Below the pieces are notes generated by a model that was not told where the DNA came from, did no database searches, and saw only the letters and a program-made list of their open reading frames with translations. A DNA stretch of 64,000 bases from Bacillota bacterium (GTDB lineage Bacteria > Bacillota > Clostridia > Oscillospirales > Acutalibacteraceae): NCBI GenBank assembly GCA_023412715.1, contig JAEZCC010000004.1, positions 34,601 through 98,600 on the forward strand, read 5' to 3'. Positions 50,195 to 58,812 of the stretch are shown piece after piece. The position numbers were made by a program, and so were the translations under genes. Position 1 is the first letter of the stretch, and each line of letters opens with the position of its first letter.

Positions 50195-50707
50195 TTACAA
50201 ATCGTCGAGATTCATACCGTTCAGCGCTTCCAGCACTTCCGCAAACGGAACGCCGGCCGCGATGGCGGCCGTCGAAGCGGCGAGGGCCGGCGGAACGGCG
50301 GCGGTGTCGCCCGTTCTGAGCCTGACCCGGCCGATGATGCCGACCCCGACGATTTCGAACGCCGCGTGGCCGTCCTGCGTCAGACGGACGTTCCTCGCCG
50401 TGAAGTCGGCGCCGTTCCGGTCTACGGAATACGTGACGGTGTTCCGCAGGCCGGAAAGCCGGGGATCCTGCGCGAGGGAATATTCCATGACGCAGACGGC
50501 GAATTTTTCGGCGTGCGCGGCCGGCCCCGGCCTGTCTGTCAGAAGGAGGACCGTCGCCTGCGGCCCTTCCGGGGCGGCCGCGGCGGAATCGGCAACGGCG
50601 ATATTCTTCTTCCCGCCGTACGAGAGGATGCGTTTCAGGTAAACCGCTTCCCTGCTGGCTTCCCCGGCGACCACAATGATTTTGCCCAAAGGCTTGAATT
50701 CAGACAC
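50195..50707 (-). CDS. Mur-ligase-like remnant without ATP-binding motif
   Basis: A 170-residue protein at the place where murE/murF normally sit, between the PBP gene and mraY. Its second half resembles the Mur-ligase central domain: TVTYSVDRNGADFTARNVRL, then an FEIVG...GRVRLRTGDTAA strand set and LAASTAAIAAGVPFAEVLEA, where real ligases read NALAA-x(n)-GV. The GTNGKTT P-loop and the C-terminal ligand domain are absent, so it cannot be an ordinary ligase. GTG 50707 has AGGAGAGG seven bases upstream; reading frame and codon use look normal, so it is probably expressed. It may be a scaffold or a decaying gene. Confidence 0.62.
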   Translation of the reverse strand: MSEFKPLGKIIVVAGEASREAVYLKRILSYGGKKNIAVADSAAAAPEGPQATVLLLTDRPGPAAHAEKFAVCVMEYSLAQDPRLSGLRNTVTYSVDRNGADFTARNVRLTQDGHAAFEIVGVGIIGRVRLRTGDTAAVPPALAASTAAIAAGVPFAEVLEALNGMNLDDL

Positions 50708-50741
50708 CAAAACGCCTCTCCTTCCAACTGCGGAAATCCAG

Positions 50742-52952
50742 TCACGCGACCTGATTGGATTCGCTGAATGTGACCGTCACGACGGTCCCCGGCTGGACCT
50801 TCGTGCCCGGCGAGATGTCCTGCGACGTGGAAACCGCGTTCGACCCCGTCAGCGCCGCGCCCGTGATGCTGATGTTCACGCCGGCCTCCGCGGCCTTCTG
50901 GTTGGCCGCGGAAAGCGACATGCCGGTAAGGGTCGGAACGTCGACCGTGCGCGAGGAACCGGAGCTGTCCGCGAACAAAACGATGGTCCCGTTCTTCGGC
51001 ATGGTCTTCCCGGGGGCGGGCACCTGGGAAACGACCTTTTTGCCGCTGCCGAACACCTTCGTGGTCAGGTGGCCCGCAGCCGCCACAGTCTTGGCTTCCT
51101 CAATGCTCTTGCCAATCAGGTCCGGGGCCGTGCCGTCCAGCTTTTCCAGCTCCGCCGCCGTATATTTCGGCTCCACGCCGAGGTAGGGCAGAATCTCCGT
51201 CATCGTCTTGAGGAAGGTCGGCCCGGCAACCGGGCTTCCGTAATATCCGTTCGGGCCGTGCGGCTCGTCGTAGAACACCAGCATGGCAATCTGAGGGTCG
51301 TCGGCCGGGGCAAATCCACAGTAGGAGGCGATGTACTCCTGGCTGGTCTTGATCTCCGTCTTCTCCGAGGTCCCCGTCTTGCCGGCGATCCGGTAGCCCG
51401 CGATATAGCCGCTCTTCGCCGTGCCGGTGGTCGCGTCCTGCTGAAGGATCGCGCTCATGCGGCGAGAGGTCTCGTTTGAGATGACCTGCCGCTTCGGCGC
51501 CGTGCTGGCCGTCTTCACAATATTGTTGTTGCCGTCGACGATCTCAGAAACGACGTGCGGCTGCACCAGATATCCGCCGTTCGCGACGGCGGCCGCCGCC
51601 GTGATCATCTGAATGGGGGTGATGTGGTTCGTCTGCCCGAAAGAGGCGACGGCCAGGTCGAGCGCGCTCATCTGGCTTGCGGTGTAGTAAATGCTGCGGG
51701 ATTCGCCCGGCAGGTCGACTCCTGTTTTATCTGCAAACCCGAACGCGTCGAAATACTTATAAAACAGATTCGCACCCAGCCTCTGCCCGACTTGCATGAA
51801 CACCACGTTGCTGGAGTTGCAGATGCCCTGTGCGAACGTCAGGCTGCCGAAGCCGCCGGCCTTCCAGTCATGGACCTTGACGCCGTTGATGGTCAGGTAC
51901 CACGGGCAGCTGAACGTGGTGTTTTCGCTGACGAGATTTTCCTCCATGGCGGCGGAGCCCGTAATCATCTTGAAAACGGAGCCGGGGTAATATGTGTCGC
52001 TGATGGCCTTGTTGCGCCACTGCTCCTGCTGCGCCTTCTGCGTGGCCGCCTTTTTCTGCTCCGGGTCGGTGATCTTCGCGATCGCGTCCGCCGTCGCCTT
52101 GTCGGAGATGACGAACGGGTTGTTGGGGTCGAAGTCGCCCTTGACCGCCATGCCGAGAATGGCGCCGGTCTTGACGTTCATCACGATGGCGCATCCGCGG
52201 TTCTGCACGTTGTTGTCCGCGAGGCCCTCCGCAAGGTTTTTCTCCACGTAATGCTGCACCACCTCGTCGATGGTCAGCACCAGGCTGTCGCCGTCTTTCG
52301 CGGGGACCTCCTGCTCGTACTGGTAGGGCATGTCGGTGCCGACGGCATTCTTCGCCGTCACAAGCCGCCCGGCCGTGCCCGTCAGCTCGCTGTCGTACTC
52401 CGCCTCAATGCCCGAAAGGCCCTGGCTGTCGGTTCCCGTAAAACCGAGGACGGTGGAGGCAAACGCGCCGTATTTGTAATACCGCTTATAGTTTTCAATC
52501 AGGCGGATGCCGTCCGTAATCTTGTTCTTCTCCTTGAACGCGAGGATCTGGTTGCGTATGTCGGAGTCCACCTTGCTGGCCAGCTTGTCGTAGTAGGTTT
52601 TTTTCTTGCTGCGGTCGATGATGTCCTGCTTGTCGAGCTTCAGGATCTTGGACAGGCCGTCGGCGATGACCTCCCTGTTTTTGTCCGTAATGGCGGCCGG
52701 CTCAAGGACGACGTCCCATACGGTCGCGCTTTCGGCCAGGGGCTTCATGTTGCAGTCGTAGATGGTCCCCCGCTTCGCGGTAAGGGTCGTGTCTTTCAGC
52801 TGCTGGTCCGTCGCCTGCATGCGCAGGCTGGCCCCCTGAACAATCTGCAGTTTGGCCAGGCTGAACACATCGGTCCCGAAACCCAACAGGGTCACCGCGG
52901 TCAGAACTGCCACCGTGCGGTGCCACATCCGTATTGTCGTTCCCTTTGCCAT
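50742..52952 (-). CDS. Class B penicillin-binding protein FtsI/SpoVD with PASTA domains
   Basis: A 736-residue transpeptidase. An N-terminal membrane anchor (residues 10-30) is followed by the PBP dimerisation domain and the transpeptidase domain: active-site Ser in YPGSVFK near 325, SSN near 380 and KTGTSEK near 523. Two C-terminal PASTA domains occupy about 600-736 (PDLIGKSIEEAKTVAAAG; VPTLTGMSLSAANQKAAEAG). It cross-links septal or cortex peptidoglycan with the FtsW encoded downstream. ATG 52952 (MAKGTTIR) has GGAGG five bases upstream. The choice between FtsI/PbpB and SpoVD is unresolved. Confidence 0.93.
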   Translation of the reverse strand: MAKGTTIRMWHRTVAVLTAVTLLGFGTDVFSLAKLQIVQGASLRMQATDQQLKDTTLTAKRGTIYDCNMKPLAESATVWDVVLEPAAITDKNREVIADGLSKILKLDKQDIIDRSKKKTYYDKLASKVDSDIRNQILAFKEKNKITDGIRLIENYKRYYKYGAFASTVLGFTGTDSQGLSGIEAEYDSELTGTAGRLVTAKNAVGTDMPYQYEQEVPAKDGDSLVLTIDEVVQHYVEKNLAEGLADNNVQNRGCAIVMNVKTGAILGMAVKGDFDPNNPFVISDKATADAIAKITDPEQKKAATQKAQQEQWRNKAISDTYYPGSVFKMITGSAAMEENLVSENTTFSCPWYLTINGVKVHDWKAGGFGSLTFAQGICNSSNVVFMQVGQRLGANLFYKYFDAFGFADKTGVDLPGESRSIYYTASQMSALDLAVASFGQTNHITPIQMITAAAAVANGGYLVQPHVVSEIVDGNNNIVKTASTAPKRQVISNETSRRMSAILQQDATTGTAKSGYIAGYRIAGKTGTSEKTEIKTSQEYIASYCGFAPADDPQIAMLVFYDEPHGPNGYYGSPVAGPTFLKTMTEILPYLGVEPKYTAAELEKLDGTAPDLIGKSIEEAKTVAAAGHLTTKVFGSGKKVVSQVPAPGKTMPKNGTIVLFADSSGSSRTVDVPTLTGMSLSAANQKAAEAGVNISITGAALTGSNAVSTSQDISPGTKVQPGTVVTVTFSESNQVA

Positions 52953-53090
52953 GTCTGCCTCCAAGAATCCTTAACGCAGGTCTTTGAAAACTCACCGATA
53001 AGAAATAAGAGTCAAGATCGGCTCTTAACTCTTCCCGCGGCCTGTTCTGAATTCCGGCCGCTAACAATACTTATTGGGTCCATACCGAGA

Positions 53091-53588
53091 TTATGACAGA
53101 TAACCTTCAATTGTGCGCCACAGGCGATCCAGCAGATTCGGGCTGTCGTCCCGGGCTACCACCTCGGCTTTGTCGCCCTTCGCAAGCTCCACCGCGGTGA
53201 CCTGGCTGTCTTCGGCCTTCTTCATTCCGAGCTTACCGGCGGCGTAGGCTTCCACCGCTTCCATGGAAAGGCTGGAATCGGATTTGATTTTCATCTGCGC
53301 GTAGGCGCCCTGCTGTTCCTGAAGCGTTTTCTGCGCCGTGCCGAGCGACTCCGAAAGCTCCGCAAGCTGCACCTGGCCGTACACGAAAGTGCCGACGATG
53401 CCCGCAATCACGCAGAAGGTCAGGAACGTCATGAACATCTTCGCGGTATGCGGCTTTCTTCTGACGTTCTGCTCCAGCCTTTCTTTCGGGAGTTCAATGA
53501 CATTCGATTTTTTCTGCGGCGCTTCTTCCGCCGCGCGTTTTGGCTCGAACAATGCGAAATCATACGCTTCGTTGCCGCGAACAGCCAT
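53091..53588 (-). CDS. ftsL: Cell division protein FtsL
   Basis: A 165-residue bitopic protein: basic cytoplasmic tail, one membrane helix (MFMTFLTFCVIAGIVGTFVY, about 50-69), then an extracytoplasmic coiled coil (LAELSESLGTAQKTLQEQQG) and a variable tail. Sequence conservation in this family is low; identity rests on topology and position between rsmH and the PBP gene. ATG 53588 with GGGAG nine bases upstream is preferred over 53597. Confidence 0.82.
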   Translation of the reverse strand: MAVRGNEAYDFALFEPKRAAEEAPQKKSNVIELPKERLEQNVRRKPHTAKMFMTFLTFCVIAGIVGTFVYGQVQLAELSESLGTAQKTLQEQQGAYAQMKIKSDSSLSMEAVEAYAAGKLGMKKAEDSQVTAVELAKGDKAEVVARDDSPNLLDRLWRTIEGYLS

Positions 53589-53604
53589 AAAAATCATCTC
53601 CCGT

Positions 53605-54546
53605 TCAGACTGTTTCCTGTTTCAGTTTCACGCATACCCTCAGCCTTGCGCTGCGGCTGCGGGGATTTTCTTCAACCTCCTGTGCGGAAGGCGAGACCCC
53701 TTTTCGGAACAGCAGCTCTGCGCGCGGCTTTCTGCCGCAGACGCACACCGGAAAATCCGGCGGGCAGATGCACCCGGTGCACCAGTCTGCCATCTGCCGC
53801 TTGACGATTCTGTCTTCCAGCGACTGGAATGTGATGACGGCGAGGCGTCCCCCCGGCTTTAACAGAGAGAACGCGGCGTCCAGGCCCTCAGACAGCCTGT
53901 CCAGTTCGCCGTTGACCCGGATGCGCAGCGCCTGAAAGGTCTTGCGCGCCGGGTGGCCTGGTGCCCTGCGGACCGCCGCCGGGACGGATTCCTTGACAAT
54001 CTCGGCAAGCTGGAGCGTCGTCTCGATGGGCTGCTTTTCCCGCGCCCTGACAATGCCGCGGGCGATGGACGGCGCGTTCCTCTCTTCCCCGTACCGCAGA
54101 AGGATGCGGGCCAGCTCCTGCTGGGAAAGCGTATTGACAAGGTCCCGGGCGGAAACGCCCCTTTTGCTCATGCGCATGTCGAGCGGAGCGTCGCTGTGGT
54201 AAGAGAATCCGCGTGCCGGGTTATCGAACTGCCAGGAAGAAACGCCCAGGTCGAGCAGCACGCCGTCGACGGGGCCCATGCCGGCTTCTTCAGCCGCCTG
54301 CGCCATTTCTGCAAAATTGCGCTGCACAATGGTGACGCACGGGAATTTTCCCAGCCGCTCTTTCAGAACGGCGACAGCGTCCGGGTCCTGGTCTATGGCC
54401 AGAAGCCGCCCTGTCGTAAGAAGCCCCGCGATGGCGCCGGAGTGGCCCCCCCCTCCCGCGGTGCCGTCGATGTAAAGGCCGTCCGGCCGGATGGCGAGGC
54501 TTTCGATAGTTTCGTGAAGTAAAACGGGCTTATGAACAAATTTCAT
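53605..54546 (-). CDS. rsmH: 16S rRNA (cytosine-1402-N4)-methyltransferase
   Basis: A 313-residue SAM-dependent methyltransferase (MraW). Motifs are KPVLLHETIESL, DGTAGGGGHSGAI, LLAIDQDPDAV, GVLLDLGVSSWQFD, RGFSYHSDAPLDMRM and FQSLEDRIVKR. ATG 54546 (MKFVHKPVLL) is the true start; the frame upstream is a shadow over mraZ. Starts 11 bases after the mraZ stop. Confidence 0.95.
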   Translation of the reverse strand: MKFVHKPVLLHETIESLAIRPDGLYIDGTAGGGGHSGAIAGLLTTGRLLAIDQDPDAVAVLKERLGKFPCVTIVQRNFAEMAQAAEEAGMGPVDGVLLDLGVSSWQFDNPARGFSYHSDAPLDMRMSKRGVSARDLVNTLSQQELARILLRYGEERNAPSIARGIVRAREKQPIETTLQLAEIVKESVPAAVRRAPGHPARKTFQALRIRVNGELDRLSEGLDAAFSLLKPGGRLAVITFQSLEDRIVKRQMADWCTGCICPPDFPVCVCGRKPRAELLFRKGVSPSAQEVEENPRSRSARLRVCVKLKQETV

Positions 54547-54557
54547 GGGACCGCCGC

Positions 54558-54977
54558 CTAAAAGTTCAAAGAATCCATCGCTTCCGCGATGCTGTCCTGA
54601 GTCAGCGAAGAGTTGAAGGCGGCCCAGTGCGCCGAGTTCCAAAGCTCCGCCCTGCTGGAGGCCCCGATGAAGGTGACGTCTTTCGCAAGGCCCGCGTATT
54701 CCCGCAGCGACTGCGGGATGAGGACGCGGCCCTGCTTGTCCGGTTCCGCCTCGACGGCACCGGAAAAGAAGAAGCGCTGCAGCCCTCTCGCTTTGGAAAC
54801 GGGCATGGAACTGATTTTCGCCTGGAGCTTGGACCATTCTTCGGAAGAAAGCACAAAAAGGCAGCCGTCCAGGCCCTTCGTGATGTAAAAGCGCTCCCCC
54901 AGGTCCTCGCGGAACCTGGAAGGAACGATTACCCGCCCTTTCGGATCGATATTATGTTGGTACTCCCCAATCAACAT
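54558..54977 (-). CDS. mraZ: Transcriptional regulator MraZ
   Basis: A 139-residue protein with two swapped-hairpin AbrB-like domains (YQHNIDPKGRVIVPSRFRED near the N-terminus and EAEPDKQGRVLIPQSLREYA in the second half). MraZ binds repeated boxes upstream of its own gene and regulates the division/cell-wall cluster, of which it is the first gene here. Candidate boxes lie at 55024-55048. Confidence 0.95.
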   Translation of the reverse strand: MLIGEYQHNIDPKGRVIVPSRFREDLGERFYITKGLDGCLFVLSSEEWSKLQAKISSMPVSKARGLQRFFFSGAVEAEPDKQGRVLIPQSLREYAGLAKDVTFIGASSRAELWNSAHWAAFNSSLTQDSIAEAMDSLNF

Positions 54978-55023
54978 AACCGTTCCCTTTATGGGGGAAG
55001 CATGCCTGCTTGTACCACAGGAT

Positions 55024-55048
55024 GCTACTTTCCCCCACCTTTCACCAC
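55024..55048 (-). promoter_or_regulatory. MraZ-box repeats
   Basis: On the minus strand GTGGT-GAAAG-GTGGG-GGAAA-GTAGC: direct repeats with a 10-base period, the third unit degenerate. This is the known layout of MraZ operators (GTGGK-type units with five-base spacers), placed just downstream of the promoter. Confidence 0.65.
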
Positions 55049-55059
55049 TTCTTGAATAG

Positions 55060-55088
55060 ATTATAACGTATTATTTCGCGAAATGCAA
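55060..55088 (-). promoter_or_regulatory. Promoter of the mraZ-led division cluster
   Basis: Minus-strand TTGCAT (55083-55088), 17-base spacer, TATAAT (55060-55065). Confidence 0.8.
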
Positions 55089-55160
55089 CTTGAAATTTCA
55101 CTGTTTCGGCGCTTCGGGGGCCAGTTTTTACGATTTTTCCATATTTTGTTAACCAGATAG

Positions 55161-55206
55161 AAAAAAAAGTCATACGCCACAAAATCTTGTGGCGTATGAC
55201 TTTTTA
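55161..55206. terminator. Bidirectional terminator, 15-bp perfect stem
   Basis: AGTCATACGCCACAA (55168-55182) pairs perfectly with 55187-55201 around a four-base loop, flanked by A8 on one side and T5 on the other. It separates the coaD unit from mraZ. Confidence 0.92.
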
Positions 55207-55218
55207 TTACCAATTTCG

Positions 55219-55683
55219 TCAGCTCTGACCCGTCCTCTGGGAGGATTTGATGTCCTGCCGGACCTTCCGCGCCTCCGACAGCAACTTCGACAGCTCGTCG
55301 TCGGTCCGCTTCATGAGGTCATCGACATAATCGTTTGTCGCCCGCCGCATTTCGCGCGATTTCGCCTGCGTCTGGTTCATCAGCTCATTGGCCTTCTGCT
55401 GCGCCTCGTGGGTAATCTCGTCCTGTGCGACCATCGCGCGGGCGCGGTCCTGCGCGACGCGGACGACCGTCTCCGCTTCTCGCTTCGCGTCGGCGAGAAT
55501 CTGCGCGCGGTCCGCGACAATCGCCTTCGCCTGGTGAATCTCTTTCGGAAGCGTCTCGCGTATTTCGTCGAGGATCTCCCTGACCTGGGCTCCATCCAGC
55601 ACGGCGCGGCCGTGGCTCATCGGAAGGCTCCACGCTTTCTCCACCATTTCGTACAGCTCATCGATCAAATCGTCAACATTCAT
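55219..55683 (-). CDS. Coiled-coil protein next to coaD (ATPase-subunit-like), role unknown
   Basis: A 154-residue, charged helical protein (MNVDDLIDELYEMVEKAWSL followed by a long coiled coil rich in Ala, Arg, Gln and Glu). Similar proteins are often labelled ATPase or V-type subunit E/H-like because of composition; no catalytic motif is present. ATG 55683 has AGGAGG upstream and lies within the last 11 bases of coaD, so it is co-translated. The same neighbourhood recurs in Clostridia, but the function is unknown to me. Confidence 0.7.
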   Translation of the reverse strand: MNVDDLIDELYEMVEKAWSLPMSHGRAVLDGAQVREILDEIRETLPKEIHQAKAIVADRAQILADAKREAETVVRVAQDRARAMVAQDEITHEAQQKANELMNQTQAKSREMRRATNDYVDDLMKRTDDELSKLLSEARKVRQDIKSSQRTGQS

Positions 55684-56173
55684 TCTGTTTTCCTCCTGTC
55701 CGCAGACGCTGCTGGATATCTTCCAGAATACATTCCGGCACGAAGCTTGAAATATCGCCGCCGAAGCTTGCAACCTGTTTGACCCCGCTGGAGCTTAAAA
55801 ACATATTCTCAGCGGTCGAAGTGAGAAAAACCGTTTCGAGTTCCGGGTTGAGCCGCTTGTTGAAAAGGGCCATCTGGAACTCGTATTCAAAGTCGGACAC
55901 GGCGCGCAGGCCCTTTACAATGGCCGTGGCGTTTCTGAGCCTTGCGTAATCGGCAAGAAGACCGTCGAACCCGACGATCTCTAGATTCTTCATCCCTACC
56001 GTGCAGCGCTTCAGAAGCCCGATCCGCTCCTCCAGGGTAAACGCCGTCTTCTTTTCCGGATTGATCAGCACGGCGACAATCAGGTAATCGAACACCTTCG
56101 ACGCGCGGGAAATAATGTCCATATGCCCCAGCGTCACGGGGTCGAAGCTGCCGGGGCAGATTGCGATTTTCAA
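55673..56173 (-). CDS. coaD: Phosphopantetheine adenylyltransferase
   Basis: A 166-residue nucleotidyltransferase for the penultimate step of CoA synthesis. The phosphate-binding PGSFDPVTLGHMDII (TxGH motif) and IVKGLRAVSDFEYEFQMALF are intact; the C-terminal loop reads SSSGVKQVASFGGDIS. It overlaps rsmD by four bases (ATGA), the usual rsmD-coaD pairing. Confidence 0.95.
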   Translation of the reverse strand: MKIAICPGSFDPVTLGHMDIISRASKVFDYLIVAVLINPEKKTAFTLEERIGLLKRCTVGMKNLEIVGFDGLLADYARLRNATAIVKGLRAVSDFEYEFQMALFNKRLNPELETVFLTSTAENMFLSSSGVKQVASFGGDISSFVPECILEDIQQRLRTGGKQNEC

Positions 56174-56721
56174 CCCTCAGCCACATCCTTTCGCCGGTAG
56201 ACCGTCAGAATGATTTTGCCGTAACGGTACGAACGGACGCGCGAAAAGCCTTCGCATTCCTCCGGCAGATCCTCGTCGGACGGATTCTCGCAGATAACGG
56301 TCCCACCCGGATTCATATGCCGCACGACCAGCGGAAGAGCCTTCTGCAGCAGGCCGGTGCGGTAGGGCGGGTCAAGGAACGCCAGGTCGAACGGCCTGGT
56401 GGCACCGAGGAGGAACGCGTCGTACCCGGTGTTTTCGACCGCGGCGGATTCCGTGAACCCGCAGTCCGAAAGATTCTGACGCACCATCTCGGCGGACTCC
56501 CTGCTGGAATCCACAAAAACAGCCTCCCGCGCGCCGCGGCTCAGCGCTTCGATGCCCAGCTGCCCCGAGCCGGCGAAAAGGTCCAGCACGCGCCGACCCT
56601 CGATTTCAAACTGGATGATGCTGAAAAGGGCCTCTTTGACGCGCTCCGGCGTGGGGCGCACCTCGTCCCCCTGACGGGTCTGCAGCCGTTTCCCGCGGGC
56701 CGTGCCCGTAATCACTCTCAT
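56170..56721 (-). CDS. rsmD: 16S rRNA (guanine-966-N2)-methyltransferase
   Basis: A 183-residue SAM-dependent methyltransferase: RVITGTARGKRL, RPTPERVKEALFSII, VLDLFAGSGQLGIEALSRGA and the catalytic DPPY in AFLDPPYRTG. ATG 56721 is chosen with AAGGTGG seven bases upstream. First gene of rsmD-coaD-coiled-coil. Confidence 0.94.
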   Translation of the reverse strand: MRVITGTARGKRLQTRQGDEVRPTPERVKEALFSIIQFEIEGRRVLDLFAGSGQLGIEALSRGAREAVFVDSSRESAEMVRQNLSDCGFTESAAVENTGYDAFLLGATRPFDLAFLDPPYRTGLLQKALPLVVRHMNPGGTVICENPSDEDLPEECEGFSRVRSYRYGKIILTVYRRKDVAEG

Positions 56722-56790
56722 AGACAAACCACCTTAGACGATTTCGGCAGGCTGAGCCTGCACGCACGGCGTCAGCACGCCGCCTGCCCT

Positions 56791-56819
56791 ATTATCACAT
56801 GAACCGGGCGCCGTGTCAA
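56791..56819 (-). promoter_or_regulatory. Promoter of rsmD-coaD
   Basis: Minus-strand TTGACA (56814-56819), 17-base spacer, GATAAT (56791-56796) with a TG extension. It overlaps no gene and follows the uvrC stop. Confidence 0.8.
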
Positions 56820-56835
56820 TGTCCTTTGCCGAATC

Positions 56836-58698
56836 TCACTGCCGGGGCGTCTCTTCGGAGCGGAAAAACGCGAACACGTTCTGCGCCGCCGGCTCCGTCA
56901 TCCCCGGGGCTTTGGCAAGCTCTTTGACCCCGGCCTTCCGGATGGCCGCGATGGTCCCGAAATGCTTCAGCAGCGCTTTGGCCCGCGCGGGGCCGACGCC
57001 CTGCACGGACGTCAGCGTTGTGGAAATCGACGTTTTTCTGCGCATCTGCCTGTGGTAGCCGATGGCGAAGCGGTGGACCTCCTCCTGAATGGAAGAGACC
57101 AGCGTAAACGCGCTTCTGCTGGAACTGATGGCGATTTCGCCGCCGTTTCTCGCAATGGCGCGCGTGCGGTGGCGGTCGTCCTTGACCATGCCGAACAGGG
57201 GGATGTCGAGCCCGAAGGCCTCCAGAACCGGCTGGACGGCGGCGACGTGCCCCCTGCCGCCGTCCAGAAGGATCAGGTCCGGCAGGCGGCCGAAGCCCTC
57301 GCCGCTCTCTTTCTGCTTTTCATACTCCGCAAGGCGGCGGGAGATCACCTCGCGCATGGAGGCGTAGTCGTCCTGCCCCTCGACCGTTTTGATGCGGAAT
57401 TTCCGGTAGGCGGAACGCAGCGGGCGCCCGTTTTCGAACACTACCATCCCCGCGACGTTGTCGCCGCCCGCGAGGTTCGAAATATCGTACGACTCGATGT
57501 AGACCGGAGGAACGGAAAGGCCGAGAAGCCCCGTCAGCTCGTCGAGCGCGGAAGCCTCACGCCCGGTCCGGCCCATGGTCTGGGCAAGCTGTTCCGCCGA
57601 ATTGCTGCGGCACATCCGCACAAGCTGCGCCTGCTCCCCCTTCTGCGGCACGGTCAGGGCGACCCGGCGCCCCGCTTTTTCCGTCAGCCACTGCTCCAGA
57701 AGGCCGGGCACGTCGGCCGGGCCGTCGAGCGATATCCTCGGCGGGATGCGGTCGCGAATGGAATAATACCGCTCGACGAACTCCCCGCGCGCCGTTTTCG
57801 GGTCGCCGGTCTCGCCCAGAAAAAACGTCTCGCGGTCCGTCAGCCTGCCGTCCTCAAACCGGAACACCTCGAAGCAGCTGCGCCCCGCGCCCTGCGTCAG
57901 CGCAATGACGTCCTGTTCCGGCACGCGGGAGGCAACGACCTTCTGCCGCTCCCCCATTTTGCGAATCGCGGCGATGCGGTCGCGCAGCCGCGCCGCGCGC
58001 TCGAATTCCAGGCGATCAGCCGCCTCTTCCATGCGCAGGGTCAGCTTTCGCGCGCTCTCCGCGCCGCCGCCCCGCAGAAAGTCGAGCGCGTCGCGAACCG
58101 CCTCGTCATATTCCTCTTCGCTGATCTTCCCCCGGCAGGGGGCGCAGCACTGCTTGATATAATAGTACAGGCACGGCCTGCCCTTCCCGATCTCCTGCGG
58201 GAAGCGGCGCGCGCACGACGGAAGCCGGAAGATCTTGAGCGCCTCGTCGATGGACTGCTTGACCGTCCACCCGCTGATATAGGGGCCGATATACTCCGCG
58301 CCGTCGTCCGCGACCTGCTTTGCCTCCGTAATACGGGACCACGGCCCCGGCGAGACGCGGATATAATGATAGCCTTTGTCGTCTTTCAGGAGAATGTTGT
58401 ATTTCGGGGCGTGCTGCTTAATCAGGCTGCATTCCAGAATCAGCGCCTCGAACTCGCTGTCCGTCAGGATATATTCGAAATCCTCCACGTGCGCGACCAT
58501 CTGCCGGACCTTTTCGTCGTGGTTCTTCTCAGAGCCGAAATACTGGCTGACGCGGTTCTTGAGGGCTTTGGCCTTGCCGATGTAGATGATTTTACCCGTT
58601 TTGTCGTGCATAAGGTACACGCCGGGATGCAGAGGGAGCCTCATTGCTTTTCTGCGCAGCTCTTTTTTGTGCGCTTCGCGTTCGGTCAAACTTTTCAC
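56836..58698 (-). CDS. uvrC: Excinuclease ABC subunit C
   Basis: A 620-residue nucleotide-excision-repair nuclease. N-terminal GIY-YIG domain (HPGVYLMHDKTGKIIYIGKA, about 24-43), Cys cluster CLYYYIKQCCAPC, UVR domain near 205-240, RNase-H-like endonuclease domain (YIESYDISNLAGGDNVAGMV, LDGGRGH) and a C-terminal HhH pair (LTSVQGVGPARAKALLKHFG). I keep GTG 58698; TTG 58689 is an alternative. No own promoter is evident, so read-through from the HPr gene is possible. Confidence 0.95.
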   Translation of the reverse strand: MKSLTEREAHKKELRRKAMRLPLHPGVYLMHDKTGKIIYIGKAKALKNRVSQYFGSEKNHDEKVRQMVAHVEDFEYILTDSEFEALILECSLIKQHAPKYNILLKDDKGYHYIRVSPGPWSRITEAKQVADDGAEYIGPYISGWTVKQSIDEALKIFRLPSCARRFPQEIGKGRPCLYYYIKQCCAPCRGKISEEEYDEAVRDALDFLRGGGAESARKLTLRMEEAADRLEFERAARLRDRIAAIRKMGERQKVVASRVPEQDVIALTQGAGRSCFEVFRFEDGRLTDRETFFLGETGDPKTARGEFVERYYSIRDRIPPRISLDGPADVPGLLEQWLTEKAGRRVALTVPQKGEQAQLVRMCRSNSAEQLAQTMGRTGREASALDELTGLLGLSVPPVYIESYDISNLAGGDNVAGMVVFENGRPLRSAYRKFRIKTVEGQDDYASMREVISRRLAEYEKQKESGEGFGRLPDLILLDGGRGHVAAVQPVLEAFGLDIPLFGMVKDDRHRTRAIARNGGEIAISSSRSAFTLVSSIQEEVHRFAIGYHRQMRRKTSISTTLTSVQGVGPARAKALLKHFGTIAAIRKAGVKELAKAPGMTEPAAQNVFAFFRSEETPRQ

Positions 58699-58765
58699 CG
58701 CCTCAAAAACACCTCAAAGAACACGCGCCGCGGTCCGGCGCAGGGACGGGACGGAGGAATTCCGA

Positions 58766-58793
58766 TAAAAAAAGCACCGCGCGAAAGCGGTGC
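58766..58793 (-). terminator. Terminator after the HPr gene
   Basis: GCACCGC and GCGGTGC stem with a TTTTTTT tail on the minus strand. Confidence 0.85.
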
Positions 58794-58812
58794 CCTCTCC
58801 CCCCGGAAAAAA

